From Candidatus Schmidhempelia bombi str. Bimp (GTDB lineage Bacteria > Pseudomonadota > Gammaproteobacteria > Enterobacterales > Orbaceae), in the NCBI RefSeq assembly GCF_000471645.3, contig NZ_AWGA01000071.1, forward strand, positions 1 through 45,947: a DNA stretch of 45,947 nt, read 5' to 3'. Positions 10,217-19,209 of this stretch are shown here, one piece after another. The notes beneath the pieces were generated by a model. That model was not told the DNA's origin. It searched no databases and saw only the letters and a program-made list of their open reading frames with translations. The position numbers were made by a program, and so were the translations under genes. Every line of letters begins with the position of its first letter. Position 1 is the first letter of the stretch.

Positions 10217-11455
10217 ATGAGTACAATAATGAATATATCGCCTATATTGGCGTTAGTGTTGGTTCTACTTATATTATATATCGGTGATTTTATCTCTATC
10301 TTAACCAAAGCGTGGATTCCTTCTGTGTTTATTTGCGCAACCCTATTTTTAGCAGGTTATTGGACTTTTTTTCCGCAAGATATTGTTGCTCGAGCAGGAA
10401 TCAATTCTACCCTTGCCGTAATAGCGATGTATCTTATTATCACTAATATGGGTACGTTACTGTCGATAAATGATTTAAGAAAACAATGGAAGACCGTATT
10501 AATAACACTATCCGGTATTGTCGGTGTGGTGATATGCTGTATGACGATAGGGATGTTATTTTTTGACTTTAATACCGTGATTGTCGCCATCCCCTCATTA
10601 GTGGGTGGTATTGTTGCCGCACTGATTATGTCGGATGGAGCAAAAGAAGCGGGTCTAATAGATCTATCAATTTTTGCCATTATTATCTATATTATACAAG
10701 GTTTTGCGGGTTATCCGCTGACATCAATAATGTTAAAGCGTGAAGCCATGCAAGTGCTTAATAAAATTCGTGCGGGAGAAGGGCAACCGTACCAACTAAC
10801 GGATTCACAAGATAATCTAGCGTTAGAAAACGAATTTAACCAACAAACCATGCCACCATTATTGAGTAAAATGTCGGTATGTTACAATACCTATTACTTT
10901 ATTATTTTCCGTCTCACCTTAGTTGGATTTTTAGCTTATTTGGTGACTGAATTAATCAAACCTTATATCGCCGTTAGCCCTTTTATTCTTTGCCTTTTAT
11001 TTGGGGTTATAGCTTCCTCTGTAGGTTTTTTAGAACGTCATCCATTGAAAAAAGCTAATGCCTTTGGTTTTGTGATTATGATATTGATGTTGTTTGTATT
11101 TAGTAATCTCAATCAGGCAACCCCTTCGATGTTATTCGGTTTTGTTATCCCATTAATCGTTTTAATTGGTTGCTCAGTTATTGGCTTATTTATCTTTTCA
11201 ATTATCATGGGGAAATTTTTGGGCGTATCCCTAGCGATGTCATTTGCTATGGCTTTAACCTCTTTCTATGGTTTTCCTGCCGATTACATCATTACCAATG
11301 AAGTCATTAATAGTGTCACAGAGGACGAACAAGAACGTCAGCTATTAACTAAACATATGTTAGCACCGATGTTGATTGGTGGTTTTACTTCAGTGACGAT
11401 TGTATCTGTTATCTTAGCGGGCTTTATGGTCACGTTGATTACACCAAGTAGTTAA
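10217..11455 (+). CDS. Polytopic membrane transporter, possibly related to the GltS superfamily
   Basis: 412 residues from ATG 10217, chosen because a G-rich ribosome site (AGAGGGGGG, 10203-10210) is correctly spaced from it; earlier in-frame starts lack one. About ten to twelve hydrophobic helices, with glycine-rich stretches such as SLVGGIVAALIMSDGAKEAGL near residues 126-146 that resemble the re-entrant loops of sodium:glutamate symporter-like carriers. A hydrophilic loop lies around residues 180-220. I do not recognise a characterised orthologue. The next gene is an M20 amidohydrolase in the same direction, suggesting import of an acylated or amide-linked amino acid that the enzyme then hydrolyses. 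That coupling is inference; the substrate is unknown. Confidence 0.65.
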   Translation: MSTIMNISPILALVLVLLILYIGDFISILTKAWIPSVFICATLFLAGYWTFFPQDIVARAGINSTLAVIAMYLIITNMGTLLSINDLRKQWKTVLITLSGIVGVVICCMTIGMLFFDFNTVIVAIPSLVGGIVAALIMSDGAKEAGLIDLSIFAIIIYIIQGFAGYPLTSIMLKREAMQVLNKIRAGEGQPYQLTDSQDNLALENEFNQQTMPPLLSKMSVCYNTYYFIIFRLTLVGFLAYLVTELIKPYIAVSPFILCLLFGVIASSVGFLERHPLKKANAFGFVIMILMLFVFSNLNQATPSMLFGFVIPLIVLIGCSVIGLFIFSIIMGKFLGVSLAMSFAMALTSFYGFPADYIITNEVINSVTEDEQERQLLTKHMLAPMLIGGFTSVTIVSVILAGFMVTLITPSS

Positions 11456-11539
11456 ATTACACATCATTATTTTGGTAATATGATGATTTAAAAAAAATAT
11501 TGATTGAGAAATAGTAGACAAGGTATAGAGGTGGATTTA

Positions 11540-12724
11540 ATGATTAATCAAGAAATAAAAACGTTAATAGCAGCACAATGTGATGAAATGATTGCATTTC
11601 GACGTGATTTGCATCGACATCCCGAATTACCTTTTGAAGAGTTCCGTACGACTCAGCGAATAGCGGAAGAATTAGATAAGATTGGGATTAAATATCGTTT
11701 GACGCAACCAACAGGTATCATTGCTGAAATCCAAGGCGCAACGGCGGGAAAAACAGTGTTATTGCGCGCTGATATTGATGCTTTACCTGTTATGGAACGC
11801 AATCAAAAGATCGACTATCAATCAACCATCCCAGGTAAAATGCATGCCTGTGGACACGATTCCCATGCGGCTATGTTATTAACAGCGGCTAAAGCGCTTT
11901 ATCATCTTCGCGATCAATTAAAAGGTAAGGTTCGCTTCGTATTCCAACCTGCTGAAGAAATTGCCGCAGGGGCAAAAGTAATGATAGAACAAGGTGTGAT
12001 GGATCATGTTGATAACGTGTTCGGCATGCATATTTGGTCACAATTGCCAACAAATCGTATTGCATGTCAAGTAGGACCTAGTTTTGCTTCTGCAGATATC
12101 CTAAAAGTCACCTTCAAAGGACAGGGAGGGCATGGTTCTATGCCACACGATACCGTAGATGCCGCCATGGTTGCCTCTGCCTTTGTGATGAATATACAAG
12201 CTATTGTTTCACGAGAAATCGATCCCCTAGAGCCCGCCGTGGTCACTATTGGCAAAATGGAAGTAGGCACGCGTTTTAATGTCATTGCTGAAAATGCCAT
12301 TCTTGAAGGCACCATTCGCTGTTTTAATGTTGAAGTACGTAAAAAAATTGAACAAGCTATTCGACGTTATGCTGAGCATGTCGCTGCCATGTATCGGGCT
12401 ACGGCTCATGTCGATTATATTTATGGCACCTTACCACTAATTAATGAAGAACGAAGTGCATTATTTGCCCAATCGATTATTCAGCAAGCGTTTGGTGAGC
12501 AGGTCTTATGTAACGAACGGCCCACTACTGGGGGAGAAGATTTTAGTTACTATTTAGAACATGCCCCAGGTGCGTTTGCTTTGGTAGGAAGTGGTAATGA
12601 AGCCAAAGACACAAAATGGGCGCACCACCACGGTTGTTTTAATATTGACGAAGATGGCATGCTATTAGGCGCAGAGCTGTATGCTCAATATGCATGGGCC
12701 TATTTAAATCAGAACCAATTTTAA
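11540..12724 (+). CDS. M20-family amidohydrolase (N-acyl-amino-acid / hippurate hydrolase type)
   Basis: 394 residues from ATG 11540, preceded by AGAGGTGGA at the right spacing. It shows the M20D peptidase/amidohydrolase signature: RRDLHRHPELPFEE at the N-terminus, LRADIDALPV, metal ligands in MHACGHDSHAAM (Cys and His) and in QPAEEIAAGA (Glu), FGMHIW, the dimerisation domain with GQGGHGSMPH, and late GGEDFSYY and the HHHGCFNIDED segment. Such enzymes cleave N-acyl or N-aminoacyl amides in the cytosol using two metal ions. It lies 84 bases after the transporter and is likely co-expressed with it. The family is clear; the specific substrate is not. Confidence 0.87.
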   Translation: MINQEIKTLIAAQCDEMIAFRRDLHRHPELPFEEFRTTQRIAEELDKIGIKYRLTQPTGIIAEIQGATAGKTVLLRADIDALPVMERNQKIDYQSTIPGKMHACGHDSHAAMLLTAAKALYHLRDQLKGKVRFVFQPAEEIAAGAKVMIEQGVMDHVDNVFGMHIWSQLPTNRIACQVGPSFASADILKVTFKGQGGHGSMPHDTVDAAMVASAFVMNIQAIVSREIDPLEPAVVTIGKMEVGTRFNVIAENAILEGTIRCFNVEVRKKIEQAIRRYAEHVAAMYRATAHVDYIYGTLPLINEERSALFAQSIIQQAFGEQVLCNERPTTGGEDFSYYLEHAPGAFALVGSGNEAKDTKWAHHHGCFNIDEDGMLLGAELYAQYAWAYLNQNQF

Positions 12725-12797
12725 GGTTTAGGCTAAATATGCTATGATAAAGGCTAAATTGATGAAATTATTTTAAAATATTCGGAAGTTAGCCTCT

Positions 12798-14801
12798 ATG
12801 AGTTACCAAGTTCTTGCACGTAAATGGCGACCTAAATCATTTGCTGAAGTGGTTGGACAGGATCAGGTATTAACGGTTCTGTCTAACGCCTTAACCTTAG
12901 GGCGCGTACATCATGCTTATCTATTCTCAGGAACCAGAGGTGTGGGGAAAACCTCTATTGCACGCTTACTGGCAAAGGGGCTCAATTGTGAACGAGGCGT
13001 TACCGCCACGCCTTGTGGGGAATGTGATAATTGCCGAGATATTGAACAAGGGCGTTTTGTTGATTTACTCGAAATTGATGCCGCCTCAAGAACAAAAGTC
13101 GAAGATACGCGCGAAATATTAGATAATATTCAATATTTACCTACACGAGGACGGTATAAAGTCTATCTTATTGACGAAGTGCATATGCTATCACGCAGTA
13201 GTTTTAATGCCTTATTAAAAACCTTAGAAGAACCACCAGAACATGTTAAATTTTTATTAGCAACCACTGATCCGCAAAAATTACCGATTACTATTTTATC
13301 TCGCTGTTTACATCTACATCTAAAAGTACTCAGCATAATGCAAATAGAAAAGCAGCTCACACATATCTTTCAGGCGGAAGCATTGACCGCTCAACCACGA
13401 GCATTACAGTTATTAGCTAAGGCGGCAAATGGAAGTATGCGTGATGCGCTGAGTTTAACAGATCAAGCCATTGCTTTAGGTAATGGGCAAGTCAATGCGG
13501 AAGTCGTCATGCTTATGCTTGGTTCGTTAGATGAGCATATACCATTTTCATTGGTAGAGGCATTACTTAATGGCGATGGTAATAAATTACTCACTTATAT
13601 TAACCAAGCCGCCGAACAGGGGGGGGATTGGGCTACTTTATTGACCGATACCGCGGCGTTACTTCATCAAATTGCTATGCTGCAAGTAATACCTACCGCA
13701 CTGGGTGAATACCAACACCAAGAAGAACGTATTCGCCATTTAGCACAAATGATGACGCCGCAAGATATCCAGCTTTATTATCAAATATTGATAGACGGGC
13801 AAAAAACGTTAGATAATGTGGAAGATAAAAAAATGGTCGTTGAAATGACGTTTTTACGTGCTTTGGCATTTCAACCGAACGTATTTCAAGCGTCTTATTC
13901 TGCCTTATCATCAACAAACAAAGCCAACACTGAAACCAGCTCAACGCCGTTGCCAGTTAGCCCGTCAGTATTATCAGAGAACAAGCTTTCGTCAATAGAA
14001 ACCCAAACTCATCGCATAGAAACTAAGGCTAAAGGAGAGCCTGAACAAGAGCAATCATCTAATACATCAGTAGAAACGGGATTGTCATCAGTAACGCAAC
14101 AAATTTTACAAGCACGAGAAAAATTAGTTAAACAGAGCGATAGTAAACCAAAAAAGTCTGAACGGGGAGTACCTGCGCCTTTAATAAAATCCTCTCGTCT
14201 TGAGCAGGTTAAGCAAAGCCATTACGCTTCAGCGCAGCCGTTACCAGCACTTAACCAAATAGAGCCTCAACCTGTCGAGGTGAATGCCGAAAGCTACCAA
14301 TGGCAAGCGACTAATCAAATAGAGAGAGTCAATACTTCTTTAACGCCGCAACATTTGCGTCATATCGTTGAGCATGAAAAAACACCCGAATTAGTCAAAA
14401 AATTAATTACTGAAGCCGTTAAGGTTGATCATTGGTCGGCAGAAATAGAACAACTTAATCTATCGCCGATGTTAAAACAACTTGCTATTAATGCGTTTAT
14501 TGAACCATTGAGTGATGAACAGCTTGTTTTACATTTACGATCCAGTCAAGCACACATGAATAAACCAAATCATCGCCAATTGTTACAAGAACGATTATCC
14601 ACCCATAGGGGGAAACCATTAACAGTTGAGATAGTGATAGATGATAGCCAAACAGCAAAAACGCCGCTAGAGTGGCGAGAAGTGATTTATCAACAAAAGC
14701 TGATGGAAGCAAAAAAAGCGATTCATAATGATAATAAAGTTGCTTTGTTATGCCAATTTTTTGATGCGCAGATTGATGAAGAGAGCATTCGTCCCGTATA
14801 A
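12798..14801 (+). CDS. dnaX: DNA polymerase III tau (and, by frameshift, gamma) subunit
   Basis: 667 residues (E. coli tau 643). The AAA+ clamp-loader core has Walker A GTRGVGKTS near residues 45-53, a four-cysteine zinc module (C at about 64, then CGECDNC around 73-79), DEVHMLS (Walker B) near 126 and the SRC sensor near 169. Domain III follows to about 370, then a variable Ser/Gln-rich linker, and a C-terminal part that binds DnaB and the polymerase alpha subunit in E. coli tau. GGAAG precedes the ATG. A slippery heptamer with a TGA two codons on in the -1 frame lies at codons 451-453, so a gamma form of about 454 residues is expected. It leads the dnaX-ybaB-recR cluster. Confidence 0.96.
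   Translation: MSYQVLARKWRPKSFAEVVGQDQVLTVLSNALTLGRVHHAYLFSGTRGVGKTSIARLLAKGLNCERGVTATPCGECDNCRDIEQGRFVDLLEIDAASRTKVEDTREILDNIQYLPTRGRYKVYLIDEVHMLSRSSFNALLKTLEEPPEHVKFLLATTDPQKLPITILSRCLHLHLKVLSIMQIEKQLTHIFQAEALTAQPRALQLLAKAANGSMRDALSLTDQAIALGNGQVNAEVVMLMLGSLDEHIPFSLVEALLNGDGNKLLTYINQAAEQGGDWATLLTDTAALLHQIAMLQVIPTALGEYQHQEERIRHLAQMMTPQDIQLYYQILIDGQKTLDNVEDKKMVVEMTFLRALAFQPNVFQASYSALSSTNKANTETSSTPLPVSPSVLSENKLSSIETQTHRIETKAKGEPEQEQSSNTSVETGLSSVTQQILQAREKLVKQSDSKPKKSERGVPAPLIKSSRLEQVKQSHYASAQPLPALNQIEPQPVEVNAESYQWQATNQIERVNTSLTPQHLRHIVEHEKTPELVKKLITEAVKVDHWSAEIEQLNLSPMLKQLAINAFIEPLSDEQLVLHLRSSQAHMNKPNHRQLLQERLSTHRGKPLTVEIVIDDSQTAKTPLEWREVIYQQKLMEAKKAIHNDNKVALLCQFFDAQIDEESIRPV
14150..14161 (+). 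promoter_or_regulatory. Programmed -1 ribosomal frameshift site in dnaX
   Basis: The heptamer A AAA AAG (14150-14156) sits in the reading frame CCA AAA AAG, the same phase as the E. coli dnaX site. After a -1 slip the next codons are GTC and TGA (14159-14161), ending a gamma-like product with one extra residue. In E. coli a 3' stem-loop and an upstream Shine-Dalgarno-like element raise efficiency. Here the GGGG-rich stretch at about 14163-14168 could form only a weak stem, and I see no clear upstream element, so efficiency cannot be judged. Confidence 0.8.
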
Positions 14802-14847
14802 TAGACAATAATTATTTAACGCAATGAAATAAAAGAGGAAAATTTTT

Positions 14848-15183
14848 ATGTTTGGTGGTAAAGGCGGTCTAGGTAATTTAATGAAGCAAGCGCAGCAAAT
14901 GCAAGAGCGCATGCAAAAAGCTCAAGAAGAGATTGCTAATATTGAAGTAACCGGAGAATCAGGCGCAGGCATGGTTAAAGTAACCATCAATGGCTCACAC
15001 AGTTGTCGACGGGTGGAGATTGATCCATCACTGTTGGTTGAAGATGAAAAAGAGATGCTTGAAGATCTAATTGCTGCGGCGTTTAATGATGCTAACCGTC
15101 GTATTGAAGAAGCTCAAAAAGAGAAAATGGCACAAGTGACTGGTGGTATGCAATTACCTGCTGGTTTTAAAATGCCATTTTAA
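14848..15183 (+). CDS. ybaB: YbaB/EbfC nucleoid-associated protein
   Basis: 111 residues, two longer than E. coli YbaB, with the family features: N-terminal [29 protein letters not shown]-type helix (glutamine/methionine-rich, residues 11-30), the central [21 protein letters not shown] strand region and a C-terminal amphipathic helix ending in [13 protein letters not shown]. The protein forms dimers that bind DNA and act as a minor nucleoid component. AAGAGGAAAA gives a strong ribosome site. It lies between dnaX and recR as in most gammaproteobacteria. Confidence 0.95.
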   Translation: MFGGKGGLGNLMKQAQQMQERMQKAQEEIANIEVTGESGAGMVKVTINGSHSCRRVEIDPSLLVEDEKEMLEDLIAAAFNDANRRIEEAQKEKMAQVTGGMQLPAGFKMPF

Positions 15184-15190
15184 TTGATAT

Positions 15191-15796
15191 ATGCAAACCA
15201 GTTCTTTACTTGAATCATTGATGGAGGCATTGCGCTGTTTACCGGGGGTTGGCCCTAAATCAGCGCAACGAATGGCTTTTCATCTGTTGCAACGCGATCG
15301 CAATGGTGGCTTAAATTTAGCAACGACTTTACATCAAGCAATGACCGCTATTGGTCATTGCGAGGATTGCCGTACCTTTACTGAGCAAGCGCGTTGCGCA
15401 ATTTGCGCTAATCCACGAAGACAGCATAGTCATCAATTATGTGTGGTTGAGACACCGGCTGATATTGTGGCAATTGAACAAACCGGACAATACTCAGGCC
15501 GTTATTTTGTGTTATTGGGGCATTTATCGCCATTAGATGGTATTGGTCCAAAAGATATCGGTTTAGATTTATTGGAAAAACGTTTAGCCAATGAACAAAT
15601 CGACGAGGTCATTTTAGCCACCAATCCAACGATTGAAGGCGAAGCTACCGCAAATTACATCGCTGAAATTTGCGATGAATATCAGACAGTAGCAACACGT
15701 ATTGCACATGGTGTACCAATTGGCGGGGAGCTAGAAATGGTGGATGGTACAACATTGTCCCATTCCTTTATCGGTCGCCAAAAAATAGAGATATAA
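15191..15796 (+). CDS. recR: RecR recombination mediator protein
   Basis: 201 residues, the same length as E. coli RecR. It contains an N-terminal helix-hairpin-helix ([17 protein letters not shown], residues 16-32), a C4 zinc finger (CEDC and CAIC, about 57-72) and a Toprim domain beginning at CVVE with the acidic [12 protein letters not shown] stretch. RecR works with RecO/RecF to load RecA on SSB-coated gaps. It begins only 7 bases after the ybaB stop with no obvious ribosome site of its own, which suggests translational coupling. Confidence 0.96.
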   Translation: MQTSSLLESLMEALRCLPGVGPKSAQRMAFHLLQRDRNGGLNLATTLHQAMTAIGHCEDCRTFTEQARCAICANPRRQHSHQLCVVETPADIVAIEQTGQYSGRYFVLLGHLSPLDGIGPKDIGLDLLEKRLANEQIDEVILATNPTIEGEATANYIAEICDEYQTVATRIAHGVPIGGELEMVDGTTLSHSFIGRQKIEI

Positions 15797-15833
15797 TTCT
15801 ATAAATCAACAATCTACATTGGGGTATTTTTAT

Positions 15834-16652
15834 ATGACATATCAAGCGGTGGCTTTTGACATGGACGGTACATTACTTAATGGTGACCGGATAATTTTAC
15901 CAGAAACCGTCAATATACTTAAGCAAATTCAGACCAAGGGCATTAAAGTGATATTAGTGACGGGTCGACACCATTCAGTGGTTTATCCTTATTACTATCA
16001 ACTAGAATTAACTACGCCAGCTATTTGTTGTAATGGTAGTTATTTATATGATTTTCAACAGCAGCAAGCGTTTGCCGCTAATCCAATGAGCGAGATGCAA
16101 GCCAAGTCATTATTACAATTGGTTAACCAATTTGGAATACATACACTTATTTACACTGACACGTTCATGACTTATGAAGTGCTTGATGATCATTTGCAAG
16201 GTCTATTTCGTTGGATTGATTCGCTCCCCGAAGCATTAAGACCTGAAATACGTCATGTAAATAGCTTTATTGATACGATTGAACAGGCTAACGCGATTTA
16301 CAAATTTGCTACAAGTTCTCACGATATACCAGCATTAAAAGCCTTCTCACAAGCCGTTGAAGCCTGCGGTGATTTTGAATGTGAGTGGTCATGGGTTAAC
16401 CGTGCCGATATCGCGTTAAAAGGGAATAGTAAAGGCAATGGACTAAAAGCGTGGTCTCAAGCAGAGGGTATTCCTCTCAACAAGATAGTGGCGTTTGGGG
16501 ATAGCTATAATGATATTACCATGTTAAAAAATGCGGGGTTAGGTATTGCCATGGGCAATGCGGATAAAGACGTACAGAAATACGCGGATCGCGTTATTGG
16601 TGATAACAACCGCCCAAGCATAGCTGAAACCTTAACCGAACTATTCCTATAA
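15834..16652 (+). CDS. ybhA: YbhA-type HAD phosphatase (pyridoxal phosphate / sugar phosphatase)
   Basis: 272 residues from ATG 15834, which has GGGG nine bases upstream; a TTG at 15819 is in frame but unsupported. A Cof-type (subclass IIB) HAD hydrolase: motif I FDMDGTLLNGD near residue 8, the VTGRHHSVVYPYY and TPAICCNGSYLYD segments that match E. coli YbhA closely, ECEWSWVNRADIA in the cap, then the conserved lysine region GNSKGNGL and motif III FGDSYNDITML. The E. coli enzyme acts on pyridoxal 5'-phosphate and fructose 1,6-bisphosphate in vitro. Its stop overlaps the truC start (TAATG), so the two are translationally coupled. Confidence 0.88.
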   Translation: MTYQAVAFDMDGTLLNGDRIILPETVNILKQIQTKGIKVILVTGRHHSVVYPYYYQLELTTPAICCNGSYLYDFQQQQAFAANPMSEMQAKSLLQLVNQFGIHTLIYTDTFMTYEVLDDHLQGLFRWIDSLPEALRPEIRHVNSFIDTIEQANAIYKFATSSHDIPALKAFSQAVEACGDFECEWSWVNRADIALKGNSKGNGLKAWSQAEGIPLNKIVAFGDSYNDITMLKNAGLGIAMGNADKDVQKYADRVIGDNNRPSIAETLTELFL

Positions 16653-17383
16653 TGTTAGAAATTATTTATCAAGACGACTATCTGGTGGCGATTAATAAGC
16701 CATCAGGTTGGTTGGTACATCGCAGTTGGTTAGATAAGCATGAAAAAGTGGTTATCATGCAAACTCTACGCGATCAACTTGGTCAACATGTATTTCCGGT
16801 CCATCGACTAGACAGGCCAACTTCTGGTGTACTCCTTTTTGCACTATCTGCTGACATCGCCCGCGAATTAGCGGCGCAATTTGCTAATGGTGATATCGAA
16901 AAACGTTATCTAGCGATTGTGCGCGGCTTTTTAACCGATGAAGCGGTAATTGATTATCCACTGGTTGAAGAGTTAGATCGTATCGCTGATAAATTTGCCC
17001 AGCAAAATAAGCCTGCTCAACCGGCCGTATCCTGTTATAAAGGTTTGGCAACATTTGAATTACCGATTGCCGTAGGACGCTATCCAACCGCGCGTTATTC
17101 TTTGGTTGAATTGAAACCAAAAACGGGTCGAAAACACCAACTACGTCGCCATTTAAAACATATTTTTCATCCCATCATAGGTGATAGTAAACATGGTGAT
17201 TTGCATCAAAATAGAGCGTTTAGTCACTATTTTGGCATTAAACGGTTAATGTTGCATGCTGAATCCCTGTGTTTTATTCATCCCATTTCAAAGCAAAAAC
17301 AGATTCTGCAAGCGCGATCCGATATATCTTTGTTTGATGTTGATTCTTTTAAAAACAACACACAAGGTAGTCAATTTACTTAA
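16652..17383 (+). CDS. truC: tRNA pseudouridine(65) synthase TruC
   Basis: 243 residues (E. coli 260), an RluA-family pseudouridine synthase. It has NKPSGWLVHRSW at residues 15-26, the catalytic motif HRLDRPTSGVLL near 51-62 with the essential aspartate, and the RYPTARYSLVELKPKTGRKHQLRRH region. Over these parts it is nearly identical to E. coli TruC, which modifies U65 in the T stem of tRNAs (tRNA-Ile1 and tRNA-Asp). The C-terminal tail after about residue 230 is shorter than in E. coli. Its ATG overlaps the upstream phosphatase stop. Confidence 0.93.
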   Translation: MLEIIYQDDYLVAINKPSGWLVHRSWLDKHEKVVIMQTLRDQLGQHVFPVHRLDRPTSGVLLFALSADIARELAAQFANGDIEKRYLAIVRGFLTDEAVIDYPLVEELDRIADKFAQQNKPAQPAVSCYKGLATFELPIAVGRYPTARYSLVELKPKTGRKHQLRRHLKHIFHPIIGDSKHGDLHQNRAFSHYFGIKRLMLHAESLCFIHPISKQKQILQARSDISLFDVDSFKNNTQGSQFT

Positions 17384-17566
17384 AAAGTTGGATTATTGCG
17401 CTATAGTTCAGGTAAAAAGCACGTTAAAAAATGGGGTGTAAAATAAGCGATGTGTGATTTATTATTGATTAATGACCAGATAAAATCGATATTGAATACA
17501 ATAGGGTAAAATGGATATGAATTCATTCCTCTCTCGATAAGGGCATTTTATCTCATTATATGATAA

Positions 17567-17590
17567 GGATGGGATAGGGAAATCCCACCC
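17567..17590 (-). terminator. Possible terminator downstream of the DUF421 gene
   Basis: On the minus strand GGGTGGGAT and ATCCCATCC pair (nine base pairs, one G-T) around a six-base loop, starting 7 bases past the stop at 17597. The following tract (TTATCATA) is only weakly T-rich, so termination is plausible but unproven. Confidence 0.4.
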
Positions 17591-17596
17591 AAACTA

Positions 17597-18262
17597 CTAT
17601 TTAGTGGCTGTCACTGGTGCTTGCTCATTTCTTATTTCAGGGTAGATCCAAAGTTTATTATCATGAATTTCTGCTAAAAAGATATCTTCCAATTTCTGAC
17701 CTTGTCGAGCAATTTCTCCCTTTAACCATTCTTCGGTTAATCCTAATTCCTCTAAATTATCGTGATTAATAATATTATTTTCGACCACGACGGTCGCCAT
17801 TGATTTATCATCTTTTTTTACGACGGTCATTTGCCCATTATATTCAAACCATACATCTTTTAATTGATTTAAATTGGAATAACCACGTTGATGTAACAAC
17901 ATAATAAAGTCGCGTGGTGAGATTTTCGCATCACCAAAGTTATTAGATAACACTTTGCCATTCTTCATCAAGCGGATAGAGTTACCATCCACCATATCTT
18001 TAATTTTATTACGTTTAAAGGTTAAATAGCGGATCGATAATAACAACCCTGCCCAAATGGTGGAGGCTATGATTAATAATTGAATACTAATATTGGGATT
18101 ATAGAGTGGCCCTCCAATAATCGCACCTAAAACCACATTACCGACTTGATCGAGCGCTGAGATAGGTGCTAACGAGCCTTTCCCCGACAAGTTTATATAA
18201 ATTAATAAGATACAAAATGCGACAATCATTTTTATAATGATATTGATATAGATGAAATCCAT
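17597..18262 (-). CDS. DUF421 (YetF/YcaP-type) inner membrane protein
   Basis: 221 residues. The N-terminal half holds three hydrophobic helices (about 5-24, 36-54, 58-78) with GKGSLAPISALDQVGNVVLGAIIGGPLYN between the first two, typical of the DUF421 membrane part. The cytosolic domain has the DGNSIRLMKNGKV and ISPRDFIMLLHQRGYSNLNQLKDVWFEYNGQMTV pattern of the YetF family. Bacillus relatives have been linked to spore germination or to membrane stress, but no general biochemical role is known. AAGGAA precedes the ATG. It stands alone, convergent with truC, and a hairpin follows the stop closely. Confidence 0.8.
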   Translation of the reverse strand: MDFIYINIIIKMIVAFCILLIYINLSGKGSLAPISALDQVGNVVLGAIIGGPLYNPNISIQLLIIASTIWAGLLLSIRYLTFKRNKIKDMVDGNSIRLMKNGKVLSNNFGDAKISPRDFIMLLHQRGYSNLNQLKDVWFEYNGQMTVVKKDDKSMATVVVENNIINHDNLEELGLTEEWLKGEIARQGQKLEDIFLAEIHDNKLWIYPEIRNEQAPVTATK

Positions 18263-19209
18263 AAAATAATTCCTTTATTTCCGGTTTTTCAAAAAATAAG
18301 TAAATACAATAGGCCAATGTATTTATTTTTATGTTCAATTTATGACACTAAATTAACACACTAAATGCAATCACCCTATCCGACTGCATGCTGAATCAGC
18401 ATACCGTATTCATACTTTTTTAGTAAAACGGTTTTATACAAATTTTCATTTCCTTGTGATTTTTATATAGAACATAATTGTTTTTATCTTGATATGGACG
18501 TTTGTTTTAATAAAAACTATTTTTGTAAAAATTACCGCAAACTGTTTTAGTTAGTGTGCCGGCGGCATGTTTTTGATAAAAAATAGTTGCTTGATTGTCG
18601 ATATAGATATTATGGCTAAAATCAGTAATTAGTGCCGCTCATTAATGATATTGAAGATATCGCTTGTCATTAAAAAAATAGATAACATTACCGAGGGAAA
18701 GGTAGAACAGATAACCCTATTTATTCAATTTTTTTGTTAAAAAATATCGATAATATCGGTATGGCAATAAAAATCAAATAGGGAAGATTGAAAGCGATGA
18801 TAGAAAATGATTCAACCTACAACAATAGGAGATAAGTTAAGCCGTGAACCCTATAAATACACCAACTTATGTGCTGGGGCGCTAAGTATGAATAGAAATA
18901 AAATAACCTGTTGCCAATATGCGATAAAAGGCTAACTCAACCTCATCTGATAGAGTAAAAATACATTAATAAAATACGGTGCTACATTTATATAATTGAC
19001 CATTAACCAAGCTAGCTAAACAAGCAAATCATGTTTAGCTAGCTTAAAGCATATAACGTAAAGATAAATGGTAACTTATTGTTAATCATACCTAAGTCCT
19101 AATAAAAAAGGACAGGTAGCACTTTGAAATTAGCACTTAATACTAAATACCGCATTTTTGCTATTTATCTTAACTACCAGATGATATAAATAGCTTTACG
19201 CTTGTTACA
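18263..19209. other. Long AT-rich intergenic stretch with one strong hairpin
   Basis: About 950 bases without a supportable gene, lying upstream of the DUF421 gene and downstream of the acetyltransferase gene, both on the minus strand. All frames are broken by frequent stops. Its one clear structure is the inverted repeat at 19009-19045, listed separately. No tRNA or known RNA was recognised. Confidence 0.5.
19009..19045. repeat. Perfect 13-bp inverted repeat (hairpin), not a classic terminator
   Basis: AAGCTAGCTAAAC (19009-19021) and GTTTAGCTAGCTT (19033-19045) are perfect reverse complements around an 11-base loop. Neither side is followed by a T-tract, so an intrinsic terminator is unlikely. 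It lies about 165 bases past the stop of the acetyltransferase gene. Confidence 0.75.

Noticed and set aside
10357-10680. 107-codon minus-strand open frame
   Set aside because: Entirely inside the transporter gene on the other strand, no ribosome site, composition follows the antisense of a membrane protein.
12725-12797. Possible signal recognition particle RNA upstream of dnaX
   Set aside because: The gap is only 73 bases, too short, and lacks the conserved GGAA-tetraloop helix.
14497-14808. 103-codon minus-strand open frame
   Set aside because: Antisense to the 3' part of dnaX; no family similarity or start signal.
18263-19209. Search for a tRNA, small RNA or IS relic in the long gap
   Set aside because: No cloverleaf, no transposase-like frame and no terminal repeats could be found; only the hairpin at 19009-19045 stands out.
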